From VXYL01 sp965243175 (GTDB lineage: Bacteria > Pseudomonadota > Gammaproteobacteria > Pseudomonadales > Azotimanducaceae), in the NCBI GenBank assembly GCA_965243175.1, contig OZ251532.1, positions 620,001 through 684,000 on the forward strand: 64,000 nucleotides of DNA. The letters are read 5' to 3'. The position numbers were made by a program, and so were the translations under genes. Positions 41,210 through 50,185 of the stretch are shown in pieces. The notes beneath the pieces are model-generated. The model saw nothing but the letters and a program-made list of their open reading frames with translations, had not been told where the DNA came from and did no database searches. Within the stretch, counting starts at the first letter, position 1; each line of letters starts with the position of its first letter.

Positions 41210-42618
41210 CGGACGCGGCAACCGCGCCGAGCGCGGAGATCTTCCGCGCCTACGACATTCGCGGCGTGGTGGGCGAGAGCCTCACCGTGGATGCGGTGGG
41301 TCAGGTAGGCCGCGCCTTCGCCGCCGAAGCAATCGACGCCGGCCAGCGGCAAGTCGTGGTGGGAGGCGATGGCCGCGCCAGCACGGACGATCTGCGTTCG
41401 ATCCTGCTGCACAGCCTGTGCGCCGGCGGAGTCGACGCCATCGACATCGGCTGCGTGCCCACGCCGCTGGCCTACTACGCGACGCACGTGCTGGACACCG
41501 GCACCTGCGTGATGATCACCGGCTCCCACAATCCGCCGGAATACAACGGCCTGAAGATGATGATCGGCGGCACCACTTTGGCCGAAGAGCGCATTCTGAA
41601 ACTGCGCCGCCGCATCGAAACGGGCCAGCTGACCAGCGGCGAAGGCAGCGCGCGCAAGACCGACGTCATCGAGCGCTACATCCGCCAAGTGGCCGCCGAA
41701 GCGACGTTGGCGAGGCCCTTGAAGGTGGTGGTCGACTGCGGCAACGGCGTTGCCGGGCTGGTCGCGCCGCCTCTGCTCGCCGAAATGGGGTGCGCAGTCG
41801 TGCCGCTGTTCGCGGAAGTGGACGGCACGTTCCCCAATCATCATCCAGACCCGGCGGACGCCGCCAACCTCGCCGATCTCGCCGCTGCCGTGGTGACCGA
41901 GCAAGCGGACGTCGGCATCGCCTTCGACGGCGACGGAGACCGCCTGGGCGTGGTGACGAACCGTGGCGACATCGTCTGGCCGGACCGCACGATGATGCTC
42001 TTCGCCGAGGACGTGCTGAGCCGCAATCCAGGCGCCGGCGTCGTCTTCGACGTCAAGTGCAGCCGCCACCTGCCAGCGTTGATCCGCGCCCGCGGCGGCG
42101 AACCCATCATCTGCAAGACCGGCCATTCCCACATCAAGGCGAAGATCCGCGCCACCGGCGCCTTGCTCGGCGGCGAGTTCTCCGGCCATATCTGCTTCGC
42201 CGAGCGCTGGTACGGCTTTGACGACGCCATCTACAGCGCCGCCCGGCTTTTGGACATCCTCGCCGCCACGCCGGACCCTGCCGATGCGGTGTTCGCCCGG
42301 TTTCCGAACGCCATCGCCACGCCGGAGATCAAGATTCCCACCACCGAAGAGGCGAAGTTCGAGGCGATGGCGCGGCTGGCGCGAGAGGGCTGGTTCGGCA
42401 GCGGCGAGCTGAACGACATCGACGGCATCCGCGTCGACTACGAAGACGGCTGGGGGCTGGTGCGCCCATCGAACACCAGCCCGGCGCTGACGCTGCGCTT
42501 CGAAGCGGACGACCACGCAGCCCTCTGCCGCATCCAGCAGACCTTCGACGCCGCCCTGCGCCGCATCGACGGTGCGCTCGGCTTCCATCCCGCGCCCAGC
42601 GGCGTAGCGGCATCGTGA
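41206..42618 (+). CDS. algC: phosphomannomutase/phosphoglucomutase
   Basis: The 470-residue protein is an alpha-D-phosphohexomutase of the AlgC type. In order it has FRAYDIRGVVGE, the catalytic phosphoserine loop TGSHNPPEYNG, the metal loop FDGDGDRLG, the sugar-binding GEFSGHICF and the phosphate-binding RPSNTSPALTLRFEA. It interconverts mannose-6-P and mannose-1-P, and glucose-6-P and glucose-1-P, for envelope polysaccharides. It overlaps coaBC by four bases and argB by four (GTGA), so the unit is tightly coupled. Confidence 0.95.
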   Translation: MTDAATAPSAEIFRAYDIRGVVGESLTVDAVGQVGRAFAAEAIDAGQRQVVVGGDGRASTDDLRSILLHSLCAGGVDAIDIGCVPTPLAYYATHVLDTGTCVMITGSHNPPEYNGLKMMIGGTTLAEERILKLRRRIETGQLTSGEGSARKTDVIERYIRQVAAEATLARPLKVVVDCGNGVAGLVAPPLLAEMGCAVVPLFAEVDGTFPNHHPDPADAANLADLAAAVVTEQADVGIAFDGDGDRLGVVTNRGDIVWPDRTMMLFAEDVLSRNPGAGVVFDVKCSRHLPALIRARGGEPIICKTGHSHIKAKIRATGALLGGEFSGHICFAERWYGFDDAIYSAARLLDILAATPDPADAVFARFPNAIATPEIKIPTTEEAKFEAMARLAREGWFGSGELNDIDGIRVDYEDGWGLVRPSNTSPALTLRFEADDHAALCRIQQTFDAALRRIDGALGFHPAPSGVAAS

Positions 42619-43613
42619 CGGTCGTGGACGAACACGCCCGGATCGCCCGCGTTCTCACCGAGGCGCTGCCCTACATCCGGCAGTTCCACGGCGCGACCAT
42701 CGTCGTCAAGTACGGCGGCAACGCGATGGTGGCGGAGGACCTGAAACGCGCCTTCGCCCGCGACGTGGTGCTGCTGAAGCTGGTGGGCATGAATCCCATC
42801 GTCGTGCATGGCGGCGGCCCACAGATCGGGGAACTGCTCGACCGCCTCAACATTCCCACGCGCTTCGTGAACGGCATGCGGGTGACCGACGCGGCGACGA
42901 TGGACGTGGTGCAGATGGTGCTCGGCGGCCTCGTCAACAAGGACATCGTCTCGCTGCTGAACACGGCTGGGGGCAGAGCGGTGGGCATCAGCGGCAAGGA
43001 CGCCAATCTCATCCGCGCCCGCAAGCTCAAGCTCGAACGGAGCGGCGAGGGGGCTTCGCCGGAAGACGCGGCAACCAGCGAGCAGGCGACCGAGATCATC
43101 GACATCGGCCACGTCGGCGAAGTGGAGACCGTCAATCGCGGCCTGCTCGACACGCTCATCGACACCGGCTTCATTCCCGTCATCGCGCCGGTCGGGGTCG
43201 GCGCGGACGGCGAGTCCTACAACATCAACGCGGATTTCGTGGCCGGCGCGGTAGCCGAACGCCTGCACGCGCAGAAGCTGGTGCTGCTCACCAACACCCC
43301 CGGCATCCTGGACGCCGAGGGCAGGACGCTCACCGGCCTCGGCCGCGAAGACGCCGCGCACCTCATCGCCGACGGCACTCTGGCCGGCGGCATGCTGCCG
43401 AAGGCGGAGTGCGCGCTGAGCGCCATCGAAAGCGGCGTCGCCACCGCCCACATCATCGACGGGCGTGTTCCCCATGCGCTGCTGCTCGAAGTGCTGACCG
43501 ACCGTGGCGTCGGCACTCTGCTCACCAGCCGCGGCCCCGTCCGCAACGATGCCGACGCAGCCGTTCGCCCCGCGCCAAGGGCGAACCGCACCACCGTGGC
43601 CGAGGCCCGCTGA
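42615..43613 (+). CDS. argB: acetylglutamate kinase
   Basis: A GTG start at 42615 overlapping the upstream stop gives 332 residues. Family motifs are IVVKYGGNAM, NPIVVHGGGPQI, GISGKDANLIRARKL and YNINADFVAGAVAERL, and TNTPGILDAEG with GGMLPKAECALSAI. It phosphorylates N-acetylglutamate in arginine synthesis. The C-terminal 30 residues (after RGVGTLLT) are an extra polar tail. It is followed by slmA with 2 bases between. Confidence 0.96.
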   Translation: MTVVDEHARIARVLTEALPYIRQFHGATIVVKYGGNAMVAEDLKRAFARDVVLLKLVGMNPIVVHGGGPQIGELLDRLNIPTRFVNGMRVTDAATMDVVQMVLGGLVNKDIVSLLNTAGGRAVGISGKDANLIRARKLKLERSGEGASPEDAATSEQATEIIDIGHVGEVETVNRGLLDTLIDTGFIPVIAPVGVGADGESYNINADFVAGAVAERLHAQKLVLLTNTPGILDAEGRTLTGLGREDAAHLIADGTLAGGMLPKAECALSAIESGVATAHIIDGRVPHALLLEVLTDRGVGTLLTSRGPVRNDADAAVRPAPRANRTTVAEAR

Positions 43614-43615
43614 CC

Positions 43616-44206
43616 GTGGCCCGAATGGACCGCCGCAGGCGCCGCGAGGACATCCTGCAAGCCTTCGCAGCGATGCTGGAGACGCACCCGGGCTCGCGCA
43701 TCACCACCGCCGCGCTCGCCAGCCGAGTCGGCGTTTCCGAAGCGGCCCTCTACCGCCACTTCCCAAGCAAGGCGAAGATGATCGACGGCCTGATCGAGTT
43801 CGCCGAAGACACCGTCTTCACCCGCGTCGCGCAGATCCAAGAGAACGACGCCGCCACCGGCGAGGAGCGCTGCGGCAAGATCCTGGCCCTCCTGCTGGGC
43901 TTCTGCGAGCGGAACCCCGGCTTCGCCCGCCTCTTCGCCGGCGACGCGCTGCAAGGCGAAACCGAACGCCTGCGCCAACGCATCCGCCAGTTCTTCGACC
44001 GCATCGAAACCGAGCTGCGCCAGATCATGCGCGAGGTCCAAGCCGTCCACGGCCGCCAAGGCGCACTCTCGGCGACCGCCGCCGCCAACCTCATGCTCGC
44101 CACCTGCGAAGGCCGAATCACCCAATTCGTCCGCAGCGAGTTCCGCTCCCCACCAACGAAGGAGTGGAACGAACAATGGCGAACGTTGGCGGCAGCGCTG
44201 TTCTGA
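43616..44206 (+). CDS. slmA: nucleoid occlusion factor SlmA (TetR family)
   Basis: A GTG at 43616 (or ATG at 43625) starts this protein of about 196 residues. It aligns with E. coli SlmA through RREDILQAFAAMLE, the helix-turn-helix ITTAALASRVGVSEAALYRH then FPSKAKMIDGLIEFAED, LLLGFCERNPGFARLF, and FVRSEFRSPPTKEWNEQW. SlmA binds DNA and blocks FtsZ ring assembly over the nucleoid. Its place between argB and the pyrE region matches the gammaproteobacterial order coaBC-(dut)-slmA-pyrE. Confidence 0.92.
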   Translation: MARMDRRRRREDILQAFAAMLETHPGSRITTAALASRVGVSEAALYRHFPSKAKMIDGLIEFAEDTVFTRVAQIQENDAATGEERCGKILALLLGFCERNPGFARLFAGDALQGETERLRQRIRQFFDRIETELRQIMREVQAVHGRQGALSATAAANLMLATCEGRITQFVRSEFRSPPTKEWNEQWRTLAAALF

Positions 44207-44229
44207 AGCCCGTTTTGCAGGTAACAACG

Positions 44230-44496
44230 ATGATGGACAACGCCTCAATGCGCGAGCTCAACCTGAACCGCGACGCCTATCGAACGATGCAACGCGAGCT
44301 GGAACGCCATCATCGCGGCCGATTCGCGTTGCTGCACGGTGGCGAGCTTGTTCACCTCTTCAATGATCGGTGGGATGCCTACGTCATTGGCACCGACCGC
44401 TTCGGCGAAGGCGGCTTTTCCATCAAGAAGATCGGAGAGCGACCAGCGCGCCTCGGCGCAGCTACTCCGTACGCGAAGCTCCCGCTTGCCGAGTGA
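44230..44496 (+). CDS. small DUF5678-like protein
   Basis: The 88-residue product (ATG 44230 or 44233) reads YRTMQRELERHHRGRFALLH then GGELVHLFNDRWDAYVIGTD and RFGEGGFSIKKIGE. This matches the DUF5678 pattern of helix-GK.VA..DGE.V...D...A.......G..P.......G. The family has no known function. It follows slmA and converges on pyrE. Confidence 0.65.
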   Translation: MMDNASMRELNLNRDAYRTMQRELERHHRGRFALLHGGELVHLFNDRWDAYVIGTDRFGEGGFSIKKIGERPARLGAATPYAKLPLAE

Positions 44497-44508
44497 TCCG
44501 CACCCCTC

Positions 44509-45153
44509 TCAGTCGCGGTAGCGGCGCAGTGCGGCGTATGCGCTTGCCTGGCCGGGTTCATCCTTGAGGAAGGCGAGGAGGTCGTCGGCGGTGGCGACGC
44601 AGCGGACGGGAACGCCGAACTCGCGCTGCAAAGCCTCGACCGCGGTTGCGCCATCGGCCAGTGCTTCCTGGCGGTCCAACGCCAGCAGGACGCCCACGAC
44701 TTCGCCGCCAGCCTCCCGGATGGTCGTGAACGCTTCGCGCTTGGCGGTGCCGTCGGTCACCACATCGTCGACGATGGCGACCTTTCGGCCGGCCATTGGC
44801 GCGCCGATCAGGCGACCGCCCTCGCCGTGGGCCTTGGCTTCCTTGCGGTCGAAGGCTGCGCCCGCGTGTACGCCGTGGGCCTGCGCCAAGGCGATGGCGG
44901 TGGCAACGGCGATCGGGATGCCCTTGTAGGCGGGGCCGAAGAGCACCTCCGGGGCTGGTTCGAGCCGCATGGCCTCGGCCGCGTAGGCGGCGCCGAGCAG
45001 GGCGAGTCCGGGGCCGTCGGCGACGGCGCCGAGATTGAAGAAGTACGGGCTGCGACGGCCGGATTTCAGCGTGAAGTCGCCGAACTTCAACACGCCGTGG
45101 GCCAGCATGGCGCGCAGAAACGTGGCGGCACCAGCCGAAGGATCCGTGGTCAC
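44509..45153 (-). CDS. pyrE: orotate phosphoribosyltransferase
   Basis: A GTG start at 45153 overlaps the rph stop (GTGA) and gives 214 residues. Visible parts are FGDFTLKSGRRSPYFFNLG, LFGPAYKGIPIAVATAIAL, FDRKEAKAHGEGG (catalytic loop Lys/His) and the PRPP motif VAIVDDVVTDGTAKREAF. It makes OMP in pyrimidine synthesis. The rph-pyrE order matches E. coli and relatives. Confidence 0.96.
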   Translation of the reverse strand: MTTDPSAGAATFLRAMLAHGVLKFGDFTLKSGRRSPYFFNLGAVADGPGLALLGAAYAAEAMRLEPAPEVLFGPAYKGIPIAVATAIALAQAHGVHAGAAFDRKEAKAHGEGGRLIGAPMAGRKVAIVDDVVTDGTAKREAFTTIREAGGEVVGVLLALDRQEALADGATAVEALQREFGVPVRCVATADDLLAFLKDEPGQASAYAALRRYRD

Positions 45154-45881
45154 TCGGCCAACACCTGTTTCTGCGCCTCGAACAGGCGCTCGATGCCGGA
45201 TTCCGCCAGCGAGAGCAGTTCGTCCAAGGATTTTCGGGAGAAGGCGCCGTTCTCCGCGGTGCCTTGGACCTCGATGAAGCCCTTGCCGTCCATCATCACG
45301 ACGTTCATGTCGGTGCCGGCTTTGGAATCTTCGGCGTAGTCGAGGTCGAGGACGCAGCGGCCGCGCCAGATGCCCACCGAGACGGACGCCACCCAGCCGA
45401 GGAACGGCTGCGGGTTGGCCTTTCCCAGCCGCCCCGATTCGCGCAGCTTTCGCAAGGCCAGGGCGAGGGCGACGCAGCCGCCGGTGACGGACGCCGTGCG
45501 CGTGCCGCCGTCGGCTTGCAGCACGTCGCAGTCGATCTTGATGGTGCGTTCGCCAAGCGCCCGCAAGTCCACCGCGGCGCGCAGCGAACGGCCGATCAGA
45601 CGTTGGATCTCCACCGTTCTGCCGCTTTGCTTGCCGCGCGCTGCTTCGCGGTCCGTGCGGGTATTCGTCGCGCCGGGAAGCATGCCGTACTCGGCGGTGA
45701 TCCAGCCGCGGCCTTGGCCGCGCATGAAGGCCGGCACTTGGAACTCGACGCTGGCGGTACACACCACTTTGGTGTCGCCGAACGCGATCAGGGCCGAGCC
45801 GGCGGCGTGCTTGGTGAAGTTCGGGACGATCTCCACCTGGCGTGGTTCGTCGGCTGCGCGCCCGCTTGGTCTCTCCGCCAT
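45150..45881 (-). CDS. rph: ribonuclease PH
   Basis: ATG 45881 gives 243 residues. The protein runs ALIAFGDTKVVCTASVE, AEYGMLPGATNTRTDREAAR, LIGRSLRAAVDLRALGERTI and IDCDVLQADGGTRTASVTGG, with DLDYAEDSKAGTDMNVVM at the active site. It trims tRNA 3' ends phosphorolytically. It is divergent from yicC, with a perfect palindrome in the gap. Confidence 0.96.
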   Translation of the reverse strand: MAERPSGRAADEPRQVEIVPNFTKHAAGSALIAFGDTKVVCTASVEFQVPAFMRGQGRGWITAEYGMLPGATNTRTDREAARGKQSGRTVEIQRLIGRSLRAAVDLRALGERTIKIDCDVLQADGGTRTASVTGGCVALALALRKLRESGRLGKANPQPFLGWVASVSVGIWRGRCVLDLDYAEDSKAGTDMNVVMMDGKGFIEVQGTAENGAFSRKSLDELLSLAESGIERLFEAQKQVLAE

Positions 45882-45905
45882 GCTGGCGCTCCGTTCGTCC
45901 GCGAG

Positions 45906-45932
45906 CGCGGCATTATGCAGCATAATGCCGCG
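45906..45932. promoter_or_regulatory. perfect 12-bp inverted repeat between rph and yicC
   Basis: CGCGGCATTATG, a 3-base centre (CAG), and CATAATGCCGCG make a perfect palindrome that ends on the base before the yicC ATG. Each arm contains CATAAT, a fair -10 box, one reading toward yicC and one toward rph. The layout suggests overlapping divergent promoters with an operator, and a leaderless yicC transcript. Confidence 0.6.
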
Positions 45933-46832
45933 ATGGTGGCCAGCATGACAGGGTTCGGACGCGCCGCTTGCGCGTTGGCGCAATGGGAGATCAAGTCGGT
46001 CAACCACCGCTATCTGGACCTGAGTTTCCGCCTGCCGGAGCCGGTGCGCGGCATCGAGGCGGCGCTGCGGCGGCTGACCCAGGAGCGCGTCAAGCGCGGC
46101 AAGGTCGACGCCACGCTGCACATTCCCGCCGGGCGCTCGCCGACCCTTCGCTTGAACGCGGACGCCTTGGAGCGCGTGCTCGCCGCCGTCGGGGAGGTTC
46201 ACCTTCATGCGAAGGGCGGGGGCGTGGCAATCGGCGCCGTCGACCCGCTCGACCTGATGGCACGGCCGGGGGTGTTCGAGCAAGACAGCGGGGACGTCGC
46301 GGCGCTCAAGGAAGCCGCGCTGTCGAGCTACGCGGACGCCATCGACGACCTGCTTGCGCAACGCCGCAGCGAAGGGAACGGCCTCGCCAAGGCACTGCGG
46401 GAACGGCTGGTGCGGGTGGACGCCATCGCCGAGGAAGTGGCGGCCCTGACGACCGCGCACACTTCCGTTCTGCACCAGCGCTTGCAGCGACGCGTTGCCG
46501 AGTTGACGAACGGCGCAGCCGAGGGAGAACCGCGGAGTGGCTTGGGGAACGGCCCGGCTGTGGACCGGATGGCACAGGAAGTCGCGCTGTTGGCGCAGAA
46601 AGCGGATGTCGCCGAGGAGCTCGACCGGCTGCGGATGCACGTCGCCGAAGCCAAGGCCAGCCTCGACGGCGACGAGCCTTGCGGCCGTCGTCTCGACTTT
46701 CTGGTTCAGGAGCTCAACCGCGAAGCGAACACGCTGGTCGCGAAGGCGCTGCTTCCAGAAGCGGCGCGTCTCGGGGTGGAACTCAAAGTCGCCATCGAGC
46801 AGATGCGCGAACAAGCGCAGAACGTCGAGTAG
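45933..46832 (+). CDS. yicC: YicC family endoribonuclease
   Basis: ATG 45933 gives 299 residues opening MVASMTGFGRA. Family segments are WEIKSVNHRYLDLSFRLPEP, LTQERVKRGKVDATL and the C-terminal GRRLDFLVQELNREANTL. YicC-type proteins are now known as RNases in some bacteria. The A of the ATG lies 7 bases after a CATAAT -10-like box, so there may be no 5' leader. The gmk gene follows 3 bases after its stop. Confidence 0.93.
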   Translation: MVASMTGFGRAACALAQWEIKSVNHRYLDLSFRLPEPVRGIEAALRRLTQERVKRGKVDATLHIPAGRSPTLRLNADALERVLAAVGEVHLHAKGGGVAIGAVDPLDLMARPGVFEQDSGDVAALKEAALSSYADAIDDLLAQRRSEGNGLAKALRERLVRVDAIAEEVAALTTAHTSVLHQRLQRRVAELTNGAAEGEPRSGLGNGPAVDRMAQEVALLAQKADVAEELDRLRMHVAEAKASLDGDEPCGRRLDFLVQELNREANTLVAKALLPEAARLGVELKVAIEQMREQAQNVE

Positions 46833-46835
46833 GCC

Positions 46836-47489
46836 ATGCGCGAAGACGCTGCCCGCTGCCCGTCCGAGGCACAGCGCGAAGGCCATCTGTTCGTGGTCTC
46901 GGCGCCGTCCGGCGCTGGCAAGACGAGCCTCATCGAAGCGCTGGCTGGAAGCGACCCGCTGCTGCAAGTCTCCGTCTCCCACACCACGCGACCACGGCGT
47001 CCTGCAGAACGGGACGGCGTCCACTACCACTTCGTGCCGGCCGAGCGGTTTCAAGCGATGCGCGACGGCGACGAGTTTCTGGAATCGGCGACCGTCTTCG
47101 ACCACGCCTACGGCACCTCGCGCCGCGCCGTGCAGGAGGCCGTGCAGGCCGGGCGCGACGTCGTCCTCGAAATCGACTGGCAGGGCGCGCGCCAAGTGCG
47201 GCGGAGTTGGCCGGGAACGGTCTGCGTGTTCGTGCTGCCGCCCTCGCGCCAAGCCCTGCTGGCGCGACTCAACGGGCGCGGGCAGGACGCCGCGGACATC
47301 ATCGCCAAGCGCACCGCCCAGGCGGTCGGCGACATCTCCCACTGCGACGAATTCGATCACGTCGTCGTCAACGACGATTTCGACGCCGCCCTCGACGCCT
47401 TGCGGGCAATCGTCGAAGCCACGCGCTGTGGCGAGACGCTGCCGCGGCAACCGCATCGGGAACTATTGACCGCCTTGTTGTCCACGTAG
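46836..47489 (+). CDS. gmk: guanylate kinase
   Basis: The 217-residue protein carries the P-loop SAPSGAGKTSLIEAL, the GMP-binding VSHTTRPRRPAERDGVHYHF, VLEIDWQGARQVR and the lid region with RLNGRGQD. It phosphorylates GMP to GDP. It lies between yicC and rpoZ in the standard gammaproteobacterial order. It is about 10 residues longer than E. coli Gmk at the N-terminus. Confidence 0.96.
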   Translation: MREDAARCPSEAQREGHLFVVSAPSGAGKTSLIEALAGSDPLLQVSVSHTTRPRRPAERDGVHYHFVPAERFQAMRDGDEFLESATVFDHAYGTSRRAVQEAVQAGRDVVLEIDWQGARQVRRSWPGTVCVFVLPPSRQALLARLNGRGQDAADIIAKRTAQAVGDISHCDEFDHVVVNDDFDAALDALRAIVEATRCGETLPRQPHRELLTALLST

Positions 47490-47539
47490 ATGAGCGGTAG
47501 ACTGTCCCGTTCCAACACGTCTGCTTGCGCGAGGTTCAG

Positions 47540-47824
47540 ATGGCCCGAGTGACCGTGGAAGATTGTCTGGAACATGTGGACAATCGCTTCACGCTGGTGT
47601 TGCGCGCGACGCGCCGAGCGCGGCAAATGCATCGCGGCGCCGAGGCGCTGCTGCCCGACGAAGACGACAAGCACACCGTGATCGCGCTGCGCGAAATCGC
47701 GGAGGGCAAGATCACGGACGAAGTCCTCGAAGCGGCGGACATCCAAATCGAGGAAGTGGAGGAAGAAGCGGCGATGGAGACGCCCTTCGGCGGTTTGGGG
47801 GATGACCGCGCAGACGATTTCTAG
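47540..47824 (+). CDS. rpoZ: DNA-directed RNA polymerase omega subunit
   Basis: The 94-residue product starts MARVTVEDCLEHVDNRFTLV, the omega signature, and has DDKHTVIALREIAEGKI. The acidic C-terminus is typical. It assists RNA polymerase assembly and in many bacteria contributes a ppGpp site. It overlaps the start of spoT by 23 bases. Confidence 0.95.
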   Translation: MARVTVEDCLEHVDNRFTLVLRATRRARQMHRGAEALLPDEDDKHTVIALREIAEGKITDEVLEAADIQIEEVEEEAAMETPFGGLGDDRADDF

Positions 47825-50141
47825 CACCGCCATCGCGGACGCGCCCTCTCGCCAGGAGACCCTCCCGCTGGAAGCGGGGGGCGGCGGCAGGAAGCCAGCC
47901 AAACGCCGGCCGCCCAAGCGCGAAGCGTGGCGCCAGAAGCCCAGCGAAGATCGCATCGAGGGCTACTTCCAGTCGCAGATGCGGGCACAAGCCCTTGCGC
48001 CTCGGGTCGCCGCTCCGACCACCATCGAAGGCTTGCTGGACACCCTCTCCGAATACCTCGCGCCGGACGAAGTGCAGACGGCCAACAACGCCTTCCGCTT
48101 CGCCGACGCCGCCCACAACGGCCAGTTCCGGCGCACCGGCCACCCCTACATCACGCATCCACTGGCGGTCGCCGACATCCTGGCGTCGATGCGCATGGAC
48201 GCGCAGTCCATCGCCGCCGCGGTGCTGCACGACGTCCTTGAAGACACCGGCGTCGCCAAGGAGAAGCTGGCGCAGACGTTCGGGCGCGAAATCGCCGAGA
48301 TCGTGGACGGCGTCTCCAAGCTGGCGACGATCTTCAAGTCCCGCGCCGAGGCGCAGGCGGAGAACTTCCAGAAGATGGCGATGGCCACCGCGCGCGACTT
48401 GCGCGTGATCCTCGTCAAGCTCGCCGACCGGCTGCACAACATGCGCACGCTCGGCGTGATGCCACCGGAGAAGCGCCGCCTGATCGCCCGCGAAACCCTG
48501 GACTTCTACGCGCCCATCGCCAACCGCCTCGGCATGAACCAGGTGCGCGTGGAGTTCGAGGAACTGGCCTTCCAAGCGCTGTTTCCGCTGCGCGCGGACC
48601 GCATCCGGCGCGCCGCCGATTCCATGCACAGCCATCGCCAATCGACGGTGGCGGAACTGCAACGCTCCATCGACGAGGCGCTGCGGCGGGAGAGCATCGA
48701 CGCCTCTGTGGTAGCGCGACGCCGCCACGTCTACTCCATCTATCGGAAGATGAAGACGCAGCGGCGGTCGTTCGCCGACATCACCGAGGTGAGTTCCTTC
48801 CGCATCGTGGTGGATCGGGTGGACGCCTGCTATCGGGCGCTCGGCGTGCTGCACAACCTCTACAAGCCGATTGCCGGCCGCTTCAAGGACTACATCGCCA
48901 TTCCCAAGGCGAACGGCTACCAATCGCTGCATACCTCCCTCGTCGGCATGAACGCGGTGCCCATCGACGTGCAGATCCGCACCCGGCAGATGGACACGGT
49001 GGCCGAGAACGGCATCGCCGGAGAGTGGCTCTACAAGAACGAGGCGGCGAGCGGCAGCCGCGACCGGGCGCGGCAGTGGGTGGCCGGGCTGCTCGACTTG
49101 CAGCAGCGCGCCGGCAACTCGCTGGAGTTCATCGAGAACCTCAAGCTCGACCTCTTCCCGGACGAGGTCTACGTCTTCACGCCCACCGGCGAAATCCGCG
49201 AACTGCCGAAGGGCGCCTGCGCCATCGACTTCGCCTACACCGTCCACACCGACGTGGGCGACCACTGCGTCGCCTGCCGAGTGGACCGTTCGCTCGCGCC
49301 GCTGTCGATGCCGCTGGAATCGGGCCAGACGGTGGAGATCATCACCTCGAAGAACGCCCGCCCGAACCCCGACTGGCTGACGTTCGTCGTTTCCAGCCGT
49401 GCCCGGGCGGCCATTCGCCAAGCCTTGAAGGTGCAGCAGTGGTCGGAATCCGTGCGCCTTGGCCGACGTCTGCTCGACCGTTCCCTCGGCAACGCCGGCA
49501 CGTCCATCAAGGCGCTCGACTTCCGCCGCCTGCGCAAGGTGTTCCGCGATTTCGGCGTCCGCAAGCTGGACAACCTGCTGGCGGAGATCGGCCTCGGCAA
49601 CCTGATGGCCTACGGCGTCGCGCAACGCCTGCTCGCCGCCGACAATCCGCAGTACGAAGCCGTGGACCTGGAACGCGGCGGGCCGGTGGCGATACGCGGC
49701 GGCGAGGGCCTGGTCATCACCTACGGGCGCTGCTGCGGGCCGGTGCCGGGCGATCCGGTGGTCGGACACGCCACGCCCGGCAAGGGCTTCGTGGTGCATG
49801 TGGAGACGTGCAACAACGTCCGCGAATGGCGCCGCCGGCAAAGCCACGAGCTGATTCCGGCGCGCTGGGCGGAACACACCGACGGCGAGTTCGACACCAC
49901 GCTGGCCATCTCCGTCAATCGGCGCAAAGGCGTGATCGCGGAGCTCGCCGCGGCGGCCAACGGCGCCGACGCCGGCATCGACAACATCACCGTCGACGAA
50001 CGTTCGGCGGACCTCTCCAGCGTGCGCTTGGAACTGTCGGTCGCCAATCGCCGCCATTTGGCCAGAGTGCGCCAACGCCTGCTCGCCATCCCCGCCGTGC
50101 GGCGGGTGGAACGCCCGGTCGCGTCCGGGCCCAACGGCTAG
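47802..50141 (+). CDS. spoT: bifunctional (p)ppGpp synthetase/hydrolase
   Basis: The 779-residue RSH protein begins with a lysine-rich N-terminal extension of about 60 residues. The HD hydrolase domain has HPYITHPLAVADIL and AAVLHDVLEDTGV, so it should be active. The synthetase domain has FKDYIAIPKANGYQSLHTSL. The TGS domain (VYVFTPTGEIRELPKGACAI), a helical part, the zinc-finger-type GRCCGPVPGD and a C-terminal ACT segment follow. Placement after rpoZ and before recG fits spoT rather than relA. Confidence 0.95.
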   Translation: MTAQTISSTAIADAPSRQETLPLEAGGGGRKPAKRRPPKREAWRQKPSEDRIEGYFQSQMRAQALAPRVAAPTTIEGLLDTLSEYLAPDEVQTANNAFRFADAAHNGQFRRTGHPYITHPLAVADILASMRMDAQSIAAAVLHDVLEDTGVAKEKLAQTFGREIAEIVDGVSKLATIFKSRAEAQAENFQKMAMATARDLRVILVKLADRLHNMRTLGVMPPEKRRLIARETLDFYAPIANRLGMNQVRVEFEELAFQALFPLRADRIRRAADSMHSHRQSTVAELQRSIDEALRRESIDASVVARRRHVYSIYRKMKTQRRSFADITEVSSFRIVVDRVDACYRALGVLHNLYKPIAGRFKDYIAIPKANGYQSLHTSLVGMNAVPIDVQIRTRQMDTVAENGIAGEWLYKNEAASGSRDRARQWVAGLLDLQQRAGNSLEFIENLKLDLFPDEVYVFTPTGEIRELPKGACAIDFAYTVHTDVGDHCVACRVDRSLAPLSMPLESGQTVEIITSKNARPNPDWLTFVVSSRARAAIRQALKVQQWSESVRLGRRLLDRSLGNAGTSIKALDFRRLRKVFRDFGVRKLDNLLAEIGLGNLMAYGVAQRLLAADNPQYEAVDLERGGPVAIRGGEGLVITYGRCCGPVPGDPVVGHATPGKGFVVHVETCNNVREWRRRQSHELIPARWAEHTDGEFDTTLAISVNRRKGVIAELAAAANGADAGIDNITVDERSADLSSVRLELSVANRRHLARVRQRLLAIPAVRRVERPVASGPNG

Positions 50142-50185
50142 CCCGGCCAGGCGTCGTCAGGCGTTCGCCGCCGACATCGAAACAC

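Noticed and set aside
38828..41221. A 797-codon minus frame covering radC and antisense to coaBC
   Set aside because: Only the last 216 codons match RadC; the rest is antisense to coaBC and lacks family features.
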